Positions 1-8,236 of a stretch of DNA of 39,001 nt are shown one piece after another. The stretch comes from a virus. The first letter of the stretch is position 1, and each line of letters begins with the position of its first letter. A model generated the notes under the pieces. It saw nothing but the letters and a program-made list of their open reading frames with translations, searched no databases and was not told the DNA's origin. The DNA is taken from positions 1 through 39,001 of the IMG/VR virus record IMGVR_UViG_3300022858_000548; one strand, 5' to 3'. The translations under genes were made by a program, and so were the position numbers.

Positions 1-693
1 CTCAAGGAAGCTGAGGTAGCTTTCCCATCCTGGCTTGAGGGTGGCGTCAATGAAATCTGTATCGTCAACGACGGTTCAGATGACGGATCCGAACAATGGA
101 TCAGAAAGCAGCAACAGTCAAGCCCATTGATTCGAGCAACTCACTTCTCCGATACAGGATACAGTAGGTATCCTCTTCGAGCCTTCAACACGTGCATGGC
201 GCTTCCTTGGTCAACGGTTATCATACAACAGAGCCCTGAGGTTGCTCACCTTTCAAGGGATCTAGTTGGACAATTGATTGGGCCAATTGATCGAGACGAA
301 GCTGACATAGTATTCGCCCGAGTCTTGAACATGTCCTTTGAGGAAGTTCGCTTCCTTGTCAATGCCGCCGGTTGGCAAAGGGATGTGTTGGTTCAGAAGT
401 ATCATGGCGAGGACTGGGGCAAGGAAACAGCTAAGACGTTGCAGCACGAGTTGCCCAAGTGTGAAGGTTGGCCAGTATACACTGGACACGAAAGGCCTCT
501 TCCATTCTTCTTCTGTGGTGCGATCCGCAAGGACCTATGGGAAGCCCTAGGTGGCTACGACACCAAAATGGACAATACTCACGATAGGGGTGCGGACGCA
601 GCTTTCGCCGAGAAGATGATTCAGACATCTAGTGTCAGGATTCTCGGTCTTGGCAAAGCTGTCGCAGCTCACATCAAGCATTCGAGGACATGA
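1..693 (+). CDS. Glycosyltransferase family 2-like protein, 5' end missing
   Basis: The frame is open from the first base, so the gene begins outside the window; about 230 residues are visible. Near the left edge the translation reads IVNDGSDDGS, the nucleotide-sugar-binding signature of GT-A fold family 2 glycosyltransferases. The later part (RGADAAFAEKM, about residues 198-208) resembles the acceptor-side aspartate region of this family. The stop overlaps the next gene as ATGATGA, so the two are translationally coupled. Family members transfer a sugar from a nucleotide-sugar donor; the acceptor here is unknown. Its position just before the portal gene, next to a sugar epimerase, suggests a small sugar module inserted in the structural operon. 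Confidence 0.75.
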   Translation, partial: LKEAEVAFPSWLEGGVNEICIVNDGSDDGSEQWIRKQQQSSPLIRATHFSDTGYSRYPLRAFNTCMALPWSTVIIQQSPEVAHLSRDLVGQLIGPIDRDEADIVFARVLNMSFEEVRFLVNAAGWQRDVLVQKYHGEDWGKETAKTLQHELPKCEGWPVYTGHERPLPFFFCGAIRKDLWEALGGYDTKMDNTHDRGADAAFAEKMIQTSSVRILGLGKAVAAHIKHSRT

Positions 694-1586
694 TGAGAAT
701 TCTCGTACTGGGTTCTTTGGGGCATATCGGAAGGCACCTAGTTCCTGCGTTGAAGGAGCTGGTTCCTGGAGCCGAAGTGTTCGAGGGCGATCTTCGTCCT
801 GACCATCGAGGCAACTTCTACGCAGTCGATGTTCGGGACGCTTTGGACCTTGGCAGGATGTTCGACGACTTCGAACCCACAGTCGTCTACAATCTTGCGG
901 GGATGGTTTCTCGAGTGACCTGTGAACGTGCGCCTGCCCAAGCGTTGGCGGCGAATGTCACAGGTGCTCTGAATGTAGCCACCCTGTGCAGACGGCATGG
1001 ATCGAGACTCATTCATATTTCAACAAGTGAAGTATACGGTCCTGTTGAGAACAAGATGTCCGAGAACGGACCTTGCGAACCCAACAACTGGTATGGGAAA
1101 ACGAAACTGTTAGGGGAGCACGCTGTTCGTTATTGGGCAGAGGACTATTGCATCCTACGCCCGTTCATGTTCTATCACGAAGACGAGGCTGCACAAGACA
1201 ACAGGTCAGCAATGATTCGGTTCGTTCGGGACATTTGCTTGGGGCATGGTTTCCAGCTTCATACAGATACGTCAAGGTCTTGGATGCACATGGACGATGC
1301 TGTCCTGTTCATGGCATCTTTGATTCGTCATGTGACATTGCCCGATACTGTTAACGTCGGGAATCCGAATAAACAGACAATGCTGGAACTCGTCCGTTTG
1401 ATCGGACGAGTTGCGGAACGTGAACCCATCTTCGATGAGATTACGCTCCCCATCAGAATGACTCCACACAAGACCCCGGATCTGGAACTTCAGGAGCTAC
1501 TCGGCTTCAGTCCCCAGATATCCCTCGAAGACGGGGTACGCCGAGTGGTCGAGGAATTCCGGAGGAGCCATAGTGTGGTTTCTTAA
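690..1586 (+). CDS. NAD-dependent sugar epimerase/dehydratase (extended SDR)
   Basis: A 298-residue Rossmann protein of the usual length for extended short-chain dehydrogenases. The glycine-rich NAD motif is GSLGHIG (residues 8-14). STSEVYG (111-117) carries the catalytic serine/threonine region, and YGKTK (135-139) is the YxxxK catalytic pair. Family members act on nucleotide sugars such as UDP-glucose or dTDP-glucose derivatives, with no membrane segment expected. The gene starts with two consecutive ATGs (690 and 693). A GAGG lies at a better distance from the second, so 693 may be the true start. It overlaps the glycosyltransferase before it and the portal gene after it by 14 bases. The exact substrate cannot be read from the sequence. 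Confidence 0.85.
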   Translation: MMRILVLGSLGHIGRHLVPALKELVPGAEVFEGDLRPDHRGNFYAVDVRDALDLGRMFDDFEPTVVYNLAGMVSRVTCERAPAQALAANVTGALNVATLCRRHGSRLIHISTSEVYGPVENKMSENGPCEPNNWYGKTKLLGEHAVRYWAEDYCILRPFMFYHEDEAAQDNRSAMIRFVRDICLGHGFQLHTDTSRSWMHMDDAVLFMASLIRHVTLPDTVNVGNPNKQTMLELVRLIGRVAEREPIFDEITLPIRMTPHKTPDLELQELLGFSPQISLEDGVRRVVEEFRRSHSVVS

Positions 1587-3051
1587 GTCCAAAGTTGAAA
1601 AGGCTCAGGAGGCTTTGCAGACTCAATTGATCGAGGCACGGAGCAAGCTCCTCGAGGCATCCAGCTTCTACTACGACCAGTACGTCGACCCTCGTGAAGC
1701 CTACATGGAGGGTGACGAGATGTGGTCACCTGTGGGCTACGAGGGCACTGCCTTCGGGTCTCGAAGACTGACGACCGAGGAAGAGCTGGATGCTGCTCGA
1801 GTCAAAAGTCGGCAATTGTCCGAGACGAATGAATGGGCAATCAACGGTTTCGACAATCGCATCTCGTACATCGTTGGCACTGGTTTGCAGTATCGGGTTA
1901 CGGCCCCAAAGGACTCGAGCCACTCCGACGAATTCATTGCCTCTGTTCAAGTAATCGTCGACGCATTCATTGACGCCAACAAGTGGTCCGAACGGGAACA
2001 GGAAATCGTGTACCGAGCGGATCGTGATGGGGAAGTATTCCTCCGCATCTTCAAACAGGGCATGAGCGAAATCCCTGTTCCGCTGGTACGTTTCATCGAA
2101 CCGGAAACCGTGAGGCAGCCCCAGAAGAGGCGAGGAGAGAAAGCCAGTTCTTGGGGCATTCAGACGGATCCGGAAGATACCGAGACAGTACTCGGTTACT
2201 GGGTCAATGAAGAATTCATTGATGCCGCTGACGTAATTCACATCAAGGCCAATGTGACTTCGGGTACGAAGAGAGGTGTTCCCACGTACTACCCAGTACA
2301 GAAGAACTTCTCCCGAGCCGAGAAGTTGCTTCGGAACATGTCTGTAGTTGCACAGATCCAGGCTGCGATCGCTTTGATCAGACAGCACGAGGGTTTCAGT
2401 AAGGACCAGGTTCAGACTTTCCGAGACGAACAATCAGACTTCGACATCACGAATCAATCAACGGCCAAGACTTCGTACCACAAACGAATCACCCCAGGAT
2501 CAATCGTCGACGTCCCCAAGGGCATGACGTATACAATGCCCATTGCGGGGATTGCGGCTGATAAGTTCGTCATGATCCTGCAGGCAGAACTCAGGGCCAT
2601 TGCTGCCCGCTTAGTGATGCCAGAGTTCATGTTCACGTCGGATGCTAGCAACGCCAACTACGCATCGACGATGGTTGCCGAAGGACCTGCGGTAAAGAAC
2701 TTTCAACGTCGTCAGAAGTTTTTCCAGGATCCTCTTCTCGGTTTGGTCTGGATGGCGGTTGAAGACGCAGTTACATTCGGCCTGCTTTCGGAGGAAGCAC
2801 TTACCCTTGACATCGACGTTACGTCCCCGTCCTTGACTGTAAGGGACGAAAAGGCGGAAGCAGAGACAATGCAGATCGAACATACGAACGGTGTTGTGTC
2901 TGCTCGTACGTGGGCCGAGAAGAAGGGTTACGACTTCGACGAGGAACAGATTCGATTGGACGAAGAGGCGGAACTGGGGATGCTGAGAAACCCACTTCCT
3001 CTACCTGGCGAAGGTGAAGACGACGCAGAAGAGGAGACGACCGAGGACTAG
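1573..3051 (+). CDS. Portal protein, lambda-like family
   Basis: A 492-residue protein with features of lambda-type portals: a central YRADRDGEVFLRIF stretch, a DVIHI motif, then RGVPTYYPV, the region where lambda portals have RGVP. The C-terminus is acidic. The portal forms the dodecameric ring at the capsid vertex through which DNA is packaged and to which the neck attaches. The start is GTG at 1573, fixed by a GGAGG seven bases upstream (1561-1565) inside the end of the epimerase gene. The MuF-type gene follows immediately with overlapping TAG/GTG. A terminase gene would be expected nearby but was not seen, because sugar genes occupy the left edge. Confidence 0.85.
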   Translation: MWFLKSKVEKAQEALQTQLIEARSKLLEASSFYYDQYVDPREAYMEGDEMWSPVGYEGTAFGSRRLTTEEELDAARVKSRQLSETNEWAINGFDNRISYIVGTGLQYRVTAPKDSSHSDEFIASVQVIVDAFIDANKWSEREQEIVYRADRDGEVFLRIFKQGMSEIPVPLVRFIEPETVRQPQKRRGEKASSWGIQTDPEDTETVLGYWVNEEFIDAADVIHIKANVTSGTKRGVPTYYPVQKNFSRAEKLLRNMSVVAQIQAAIALIRQHEGFSKDQVQTFRDEQSDFDITNQSTAKTSYHKRITPGSIVDVPKGMTYTMPIAGIAADKFVMILQAELRAIAARLVMPEFMFTSDASNANYASTMVAEGPAVKNFQRRQKFFQDPLLGLVWMAVEDAVTFGLLSEEALTLDIDVTSPSLTVRDEKAEAETMQIEHTNGVVSARTWAEKKGYDFDEEQIRLDEEAELGMLRNPLPLPGEGEDDAEEETTED

Positions 3052-6000
3052 TGCTGAAGCGTAGACACCAGGAAATGGTTCATGCTCGTTTCACCCAGCA
3101 CATGGTGCTGGCACTGGAAAGGCGTGACGACATCGGCCGTAAGGTCGAACGGCTATTCACCAAATGGTGGCTGGATCTATTTCCTCTGTTTGTTGATTCG
3201 GGCAAGGACTACGTTTGGTACCAACTCGCAATCCAAAAGCGTTATGCAAAGCTATGGAAAGCGGTTGACGCACTGCTGTACAAAGAATTCAAGAAGACCA
3301 ATCGGTGGTCGTACGAAGATACCTTTGACGCAATGATGGATGTGCTTCCATGGCAGTATTGGGAGTACTTGAGGTATCGAGAACAAATGGAGGCAGTCGA
3401 CTTCAGTCAGTCGACGAATCCTAAGGCTGCTCGAGAACTGTACAAGCCCATGCCGAGAGCGAAGGCGGATCAGCTGATCTTCGCCCCACCTCCAAGTGCC
3501 AAGGATGGGTTGAATTGGAAGCAACGCATTACGAAGCTGTCTGGGCAAACTCAGAACCATAAGGCCGTAGCTGATAACATTGCCTCGGGGATTGCTGCAG
3601 GAAAGAACCCGAGACAGATCGCCAAACAGATTGCACCGTTCGTCAATAGGGATAAGGCTGCTGCCGAAAGGATTGCTAGGACTGAGGCACTGCGGGTTTC
3701 GCACATGGCGAAACGTGAACAGATGGAACAGTTCCGGGACGTAATGTCAGGGTGGAGACTCGTAGCTACCTTTGATGAACGTACCCGGACGCATCACGCA
3801 GCTCGTCATGGGGACTTCTACGCATACCCCAATGCAAGAGGGGAACTGCCAGAAGGCGCAAAGGGCCATGCGGACAATCGTCCAATGGTTCCTGACGAAC
3901 CCAATTGTAGGTGCGATGATCAACCCGTAGTTGCAGATATTCCTGGTGTGTTCGATGGCGGCACTGAGCCGGCTGTTGTTGCTAGTGTCGATGGACCGAT
4001 TGAAGATCCTGTCGTTTTTGGGAATTGGTTCGATAGACAAGAACCCGTTAGGCAGAGACGTATTGTAGGGACACGTAGATTCTCCTTGGTCAAAAGGAAG
4101 CTCGACGACCTTGGCGCAGGCCAGGATCCAACATGGCCTAACTTCTACATGCCCGATGACGGTACCTTAGTTCCTATGCGTCGACTGGCTGCTGAGTCAG
4201 TTGGCGAGATGATGACTCGTACCGAACTCAACATTCGAGGCATTGTTGAAAGGACTGTGGTTCTTCAAAGGGAGAAGAGCCTCGCCCCAATCATTGCTGA
4301 GTCATTGGAGAAGTTGACTCCAATCGAGAAGGAGATAGCCGCAGCTCGCCAGCAGGAATACCGTCGGCTGTTCGGTCTCAGAAAGAAGTACGGTGAGGTA
4401 GACGGTAAGAATCGTTACGTCGTCAATCGTGTGAAGGATCTGGATAAGCGATTGTTGGCGGATAACCTTACCGACGCCGAACGGTTGGTATGGAACGATC
4501 TCAAGAGTACCCTATTAGCTACGGATAAAGTCGAGGCTGAATTCCGTAGACGCCTAAGAGCCAACTTCCAGGCTTTCGCCGATTCTGGGGGCAAGGCTAA
4601 AGGAGCAGCTCCGACTATCGGAGTCCCTAAACCATTGAAGCCTGTACCTACACCTCCGAAGCCTACACCAATTAAGCTTACTCCTGTGAAGCCGAAGCCG
4701 ATACCAATATCGAAGCCGACACCTGATCTGGATCTACCTGCACCAGTTGGGTCTGGACCCTTGCAGAAGATTAAGCGATCAGACTTTGTCGGTACTATGA
4801 TGGTAGAGAATCAAAAGGAACTTGATGACGTTATACGAGGGTTAAAAGGGCACGTTTCACTTGAAGACCTAGATCCGAATAAAGTCGTTGCATCCACGTG
4901 GAACGAGTTCGGTGCACACGAGAAGAAGCTCAAGGGTTTCCTTTCTGGTGGGGACATGGCCAACGCTCCTCCAGTATTAGTGCACCGAATGGCTGATGGC
5001 AGTCTAGAAGTAATTGACGGGATTCATAGAGTGACTGCGGCTCGGAAGTTAGGTTTACCCATTCGGGCGATAGTCATCGATGACGTTGGACACGTTAAGA
5101 CCCTAGGACGATTCAGAGATACTGTACAGTATGATTTGGCACATTGGTATGCTGCGAAACATCCGGACCGAATCAAAAGAGTGTCTCTCTGGGAGCCGGG
5201 AGCAAAAGCAATATCGAAACCCAAGCTACCCAAGCTACCCACGAAACCACCTACACCAGTAGTCGCACCAAGCAAACCCCCTGTGCTGAAGCCTGCATTC
5301 GATGACAACTATTGGAATGCGGCAAACGAAGCCTACCGTGATATGATGAAGCTGGGTATTGATCTAGATGAAATGACCAATGCCAGTTGGCATAAAGCTT
5401 CTGACGCAAACCGAATGATGCAGCAGTATCGGGATGCGTTGCGGAAGGCACAGGGCTTCGATAGCGTAGAAGCTGCCCTTACTGCGTCGGATGCGAAACG
5501 GCGTATCGTCAGAAATATGGACAAGAAGATTGACAACTGGATTGTTGCATTTGGTAAAGGGGGCGGTTCGAATCCCGGTAGTCTTCGGAAGAAGTTGAAG
5601 AAAGACTTTCGGGAGATGCTTACTTGTGTTGATGATACAATGCTGAGAGCTCCTTCGGGTGAAGCCATGGATTCTAGAAGTAGGCTTCATCATATTACCA
5701 TGTCGAAGATTCCAGGTAAGGAAGGCGCAGCGAATCCGGATCTCAACTACATCAAAATAGGGGATAGATGGGGGCGTCAGGGAACGACTAATACACTCAC
5801 CCATGAGTTCGGGCACCATCTATTCTATCGTAATGGTCGAGCTGCGGAACGAATGGATCGATGGTTAGATAGTCGTATGGCGGAGTCGAGTACTGTCTCG
5901 TCTCACTCTAAAGGCTACATACAGGCGTTCAACATCAAAGAAGACAAGTTCGCCGATCCATACATTGGGCGAATATACAATGGGAATTTGGCGAAGGCCG

Positions 6001-6149
6001 TAAACGAAGGGGTAGAGTATTACTATGCCCCCGGTGAAGGCTTGTCTATGCCAATGGAAGCATTGATGAACCGGAAGCTTATGTTGAAGTTCCTCCGTAA
6101 GGATCACGAACATCTTCGCCTAGCTTGGGCGATGCTTCGGGGATTCTAA
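3051..6149 (+). CDS. MuF-type head morphogenesis protein fused to ParB-like and zinc metallopeptidase-like domains
   Basis: A 1032-residue multidomain protein. Residues about 150-290 match the phage Mu gpF-type head domain, including IARTEALRVSHMAKREQM and a closing EPNCRCDDQP. A long helical and charged middle leads to a proline-rich linker (about 523-563). Then comes a ParB/sulfiredoxin-like domain (about 600-680) with DGIHRVTAARKLG; the key D656, H659 and R660 are present. A second Lys/Pro linker (about 723-749) precedes a C-terminal domain containing HEFGHH (918-923), the zinc-binding and catalytic motif of gluzincin or metzincin-like peptidases. Similar large fusions in phages are called polyvalent proteins or MuF polymorphic toxins and are thought to be packaged and injected with DNA. 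That role is inferred here. GTG start overlapping the portal stop. Confidence 0.8.
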   Translation: MLKRRHQEMVHARFTQHMVLALERRDDIGRKVERLFTKWWLDLFPLFVDSGKDYVWYQLAIQKRYAKLWKAVDALLYKEFKKTNRWSYEDTFDAMMDVLPWQYWEYLRYREQMEAVDFSQSTNPKAARELYKPMPRAKADQLIFAPPPSAKDGLNWKQRITKLSGQTQNHKAVADNIASGIAAGKNPRQIAKQIAPFVNRDKAAAERIARTEALRVSHMAKREQMEQFRDVMSGWRLVATFDERTRTHHAARHGDFYAYPNARGELPEGAKGHADNRPMVPDEPNCRCDDQPVVADIPGVFDGGTEPAVVASVDGPIEDPVVFGNWFDRQEPVRQRRIVGTRRFSLVKRKLDDLGAGQDPTWPNFYMPDDGTLVPMRRLAAESVGEMMTRTELNIRGIVERTVVLQREKSLAPIIAESLEKLTPIEKEIAAARQQEYRRLFGLRKKYGEVDGKNRYVVNRVKDLDKRLLADNLTDAERLVWNDLKSTLLATDKVEAEFRRRLRANFQAFADSGGKAKGAAPTIGVPKPLKPVPTPPKPTPIKLTPVKPKPIPISKPTPDLDLPAPVGSGPLQKIKRSDFVGTMMVENQKELDDVIRGLKGHVSLEDLDPNKVVASTWNEFGAHEKKLKGFLSGGDMANAPPVLVHRMADGSLEVIDGIHRVTAARKLGLPIRAIVIDDVGHVKTLGRFRDTVQYDLAHWYAAKHPDRIKRVSLWEPGAKAISKPKLPKLPTKPPTPVVAPSKPPVLKPAFDDNYWNAANEAYRDMMKLGIDLDEMTNASWHKASDANRMMQQYRDALRKAQGFDSVEAALTASDAKRRIVRNMDKKIDNWIVAFGKGGGSNPGSLRKKLKKDFREMLTCVDDTMLRAPSGEAMDSRSRLHHITMSKIPGKEGAANPDLNYIKIGDRWGRQGTTNTLTHEFGHHLFYRNGRAAERMDRWLDSRMAESSTVSSHSKGYIQAFNIKEDKFADPYIGRIYNGNLAKAVNEGVEYYYAPGEGLSMPMEALMNRKLMLKFLRKDHEHLRLAWAMLRGF
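5277..5286 (+). repeat. CCCCCTGTGC motif copy (inside the MuF-type gene)
   Basis: Perfect plus-strand copy within the second proline-rich linker, read as Pro-Pro-Val-Leu. Confidence 0.6.
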
Positions 6150-6472
6150 TGACTACGTATACAGTTGTCCTGAAGTATCGGAACGTCGAGATAGGGCAAT
6201 TGGTCTATGAAGTGACTGGGGAACGTTTACAAGGACGAATCAAACGAATCAAGATAGACTCCAGGTACGCTGCGATCAAGATAAGGCTACTTGTAGTCTT
6301 GAAGACGAATCCAACATTAGAAGTAATTCTTGGGGGTTGGATTCCTGACTCACTCAAGCCTTGGTATGATGGGGCTGTAAAAGCTGTTTGGGTCGTTAGC
6401 CAAGAATTCCAAGGCCTGAGTTACGAAGCTCCTGCTGCAACAATAGAAGAGCCCGAAGGGACAATGCTTTGA
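6149..6472 (+). CDS. Small head-region protein of unknown function
   Basis: A 107-residue protein starting at an ATG that overlaps the stop of the large MuF-type gene (TAATG). An upstream in-frame ATG at 6125 would force a 25-base overlap and is less likely. The N-terminal half is beta-rich and basic (KYRNVEIGQLVYEV, then KRIKIDSRYAAIKIRLLVVL), and the C-terminus is acidic. No domain was recognised. Its location between the MuF gene and the capsid protease, in tight translational coupling with both, makes a head assembly role likely but unproven. Confidence 0.65.
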   Translation: MTTYTVVLKYRNVEIGQLVYEVTGERLQGRIKRIKIDSRYAAIKIRLLVVLKTNPTLEVILGGWIPDSLKPWYDGAVKAVWVVSQEFQGLSYEAPAATIEEPEGTML

Positions 6473-7701
6473 CCAAGGCAACAGAACACTTTCGGGTTCG
6501 GATTCGGAAGCCTGGGGCATTCAAGGGTTTCCATGTTAAGCGATTGAATGAATTGACCGAGGGCGCCAAAGCAGTCATCGGTCGGCGATCGGACGGAAGC
6601 AAAGCTGTACAGTCTGTTGAGTTCGATGCCGTCGAATGGCCTGATCGAGGTGCAGCTCGGACGTGGGTAAAGAAGAACCGTGAATTCCTGGAAGGTCTAA
6701 CTGGAGGTGAATCCATGGACGAGATCGAGCTGGGTGAGGACATCTTTCGTCCTGGTTCGTTGACGGTGGACCGAGATGCTAGCATTATCCGTGGAGCCAA
6801 GTTGTTGGGGACTTCGTCGGAGAACGGCTATCGCTATTCTCCACAAGCCCTGAAAGATGCGGCTCGACTGTACGAGGGAATCAAGATCAACATCGATCAC
6901 CCGGATCGTCGAAGTCCTGACACTCCGAGATCGGTGGCTGATCGTTGGGGCAAGGCGACCGGCGTAACTGTCAAGGAAGGCGATGGCGTGTATGGGGATG
7001 TTGCATTCAATCCTTCACACCCGCTGACGGAGTCAATCTTGTGGTTCGCGGAACACATGCCCGACGCACTTGGCTTCTCCCAGAACGGAAGAGGCGTGCT
7101 CAAGCCTGGTGGCGGAGGCACGAAGATCGTGGAAGCCGTACGGATCGTGCGGCACGTGGATCTGGTGGCGGATGCAGCCACGACTCGGAGTCTATTCGAG
7201 TCGAAGCTGGGGCCGCTCGAGGCCACAACAACCCAAGCTGAAGACGTTGACGGTGACGGAGGCGACAACATGGAGTTCGGAGACTTGACTCTGGAGCAGA
7301 TTCGCTCCAAGCGTCCGGACCTCGTCACCTCTCTTCTTCAGGAGTCGAAGTCGACGCAGGCCTCGGAGAAGGAACTGACCGAGCTGCAGGAATCGAACAC
7401 GGCCCTGAAGAAGGAGAACGACGAGTTGAATGTCTCCAAGGCCCTCGGTGTGAAGAAGGAACTGGTCGAATCGGTTCTGGCGAAGTCCAAGCTTCCGAAG
7501 GAAGCGAAGACCGAGCTGTTCACCGAGACGCTGATGGAGGCAAAGGACGAGGAAGCCATGAAGGCTCTCGTCGAGGACAGAACCAAGATTGTCCTCAACA
7601 CCAAGCCGAAGTCCAAGGAGACCGATCCTCTGATCGAGGGTGTGAAGGGAACTCAGCCGTCTACCGGCAAGGAGTTCGCCAGCGCCCTGAAGAAGAGGTA
7701 G
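6469..7701 (+). CDS. Capsid maturation protease with C-terminal scaffold domain
   Basis: A 410-residue reading frame. Residues about 83-265 look like a serine prohead protease: KINIDHP supplies a candidate catalytic histidine, MPDALGFSQNGRG a candidate serine, and IRHVDLVADAATTRSLFES matches the conserved end of these proteases. From about residue 267 the protein is a Lys/Glu-rich coiled coil (TELQESNTALKKENDEL) typical of internal scaffolds. It would shape the prohead and then cleave itself and the scaffold. The annotated start is TTG at 6469, overlapping the previous stop. A strong GGAGG (6703-6707) before an in-frame ATG at 6715 may instead start the protease proper, making the first 82 residues an alternative extension. 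The major capsid gene follows shortly after. Confidence 0.75.
   Translation: MTKATEHFRVRIRKPGAFKGFHVKRLNELTEGAKAVIGRRSDGSKAVQSVEFDAVEWPDRGAARTWVKKNREFLEGLTGGESMDEIELGEDIFRPGSLTVDRDASIIRGAKLLGTSSENGYRYSPQALKDAARLYEGIKINIDHPDRRSPDTPRSVADRWGKATGVTVKEGDGVYGDVAFNPSHPLTESILWFAEHMPDALGFSQNGRGVLKPGGGGTKIVEAVRIVRHVDLVADAATTRSLFESKLGPLEATTTQAEDVDGDGGDNMEFGDLTLEQIRSKRPDLVTSLLQESKSTQASEKELTELQESNTALKKENDELNVSKALGVKKELVESVLAKSKLPKEAKTELFTETLMEAKDEEAMKALVEDRTKIVLNTKPKSKETDPLIEGVKGTQPSTGKEFASALKKR
7270..7701 (+). CDS. Nested in-frame scaffold protein (internal start)
   Basis: An ATG at 7270 lies in the protease frame, exactly at the junction between the protease domain and the coiled-coil region. It is preceded by a perfect GGAGG (7258-7262) at seven bases spacing. 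Translation from here would give a 143-residue scaffold alone. Phage lambda makes its Nu3 scaffold in this way from within the protease gene C. The ribosome binding site and frame are seen directly; separate expression is inferred. Confidence 0.55.
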   Translation: MEFGDLTLEQIRSKRPDLVTSLLQESKSTQASEKELTELQESNTALKKENDELNVSKALGVKKELVESVLAKSKLPKEAKTELFTETLMEAKDEEAMKALVEDRTKIVLNTKPKSKETDPLIEGVKGTQPSTGKEFASALKKR

Positions 7702-7742
7702 GGATCCAAGGGCTGTAACTGTTCTGAAGGGAAGCCAGTAAC

Positions 7743-8216
7743 ATGGCGGATAAGAACAGGTGGCGTTGGGGCGAGACCAACCCGATCATGAGTGCCGTGA
7801 ATTCCGCTACGGTGATCGCGATCGGGGATCTGGTTTACCTCGACACCGACGACGTCAAGCCGGCGAGTGACCTCACGTACTTGTCGTCGCTGGCGTTGTC
7901 ACAGGAAGCGTTCCACGACGCTTTCATGGGGGTTGCTATGCAGCGATCCCGAGCCGCCGACACGGACAACATCCGTGTGGCGACCGATGGCGTATTCGAA
8001 TTCGACTGTGCCTCGGCGACCTTCGAGGTGGGAGATCTGATTGGCGTTGACGATAACGCTGGCGGAATTGCCCTCGAGGATCAGCAGGTAATCGCGGTTG
8101 CGACTGCGAACCTGGCCATTGGCAAGGTTGCTCAGCGGGAAGCTTCCGCCATGACGAGGGTGCGTGTTCGCATCTTCAGTACGGTCATGGTTGGCGGCGT
8201 CCAGGCTGCGGCCTAG
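7743..8216 (+). CDS. Probable head decoration protein
   Basis: A 157-residue protein between the protease/scaffold gene and the major capsid gene, the usual place for a capsid decoration (cement) protein. It is beta-rich with many short hydrophobic strands (SATVIAIGDLVYLD, LIGVDDNAGGIAL, ATANLAIGKVAQ), a pattern seen in DUF2190-like decoration proteins. An AAGGGAAG sequence precedes the ATG. Codons here and in the capsid gene end more often in G or C than in the neighbouring neck genes, consistent with high expression. The role is inferred from position and length; no diagnostic motif was found. Confidence 0.6.
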   Translation: MADKNRWRWGETNPIMSAVNSATVIAIGDLVYLDTDDVKPASDLTYLSSLALSQEAFHDAFMGVAMQRSRAADTDNIRVATDGVFEFDCASATFEVGDLIGVDDNAGGIALEDQQVIAVATANLAIGKVAQREASAMTRVRVRIFSTVMVGGVQAAA

Positions 8217-8236
8217 GGTTAGAAAGGAATCTGACC

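Noticed and set aside
1726-2433. A 235-codon minus-strand frame within the portal gene
   Set aside because: It is antisense to the portal gene and has neither a ribosome site nor a recognisable domain.
5560-5585. tRNA T-arm-like GGTTCGAATCCC
   Set aside because: It lies within the large head gene, encodes Gly-Ser-Asn-Pro, and no acceptor or anticodon arm fits around it.
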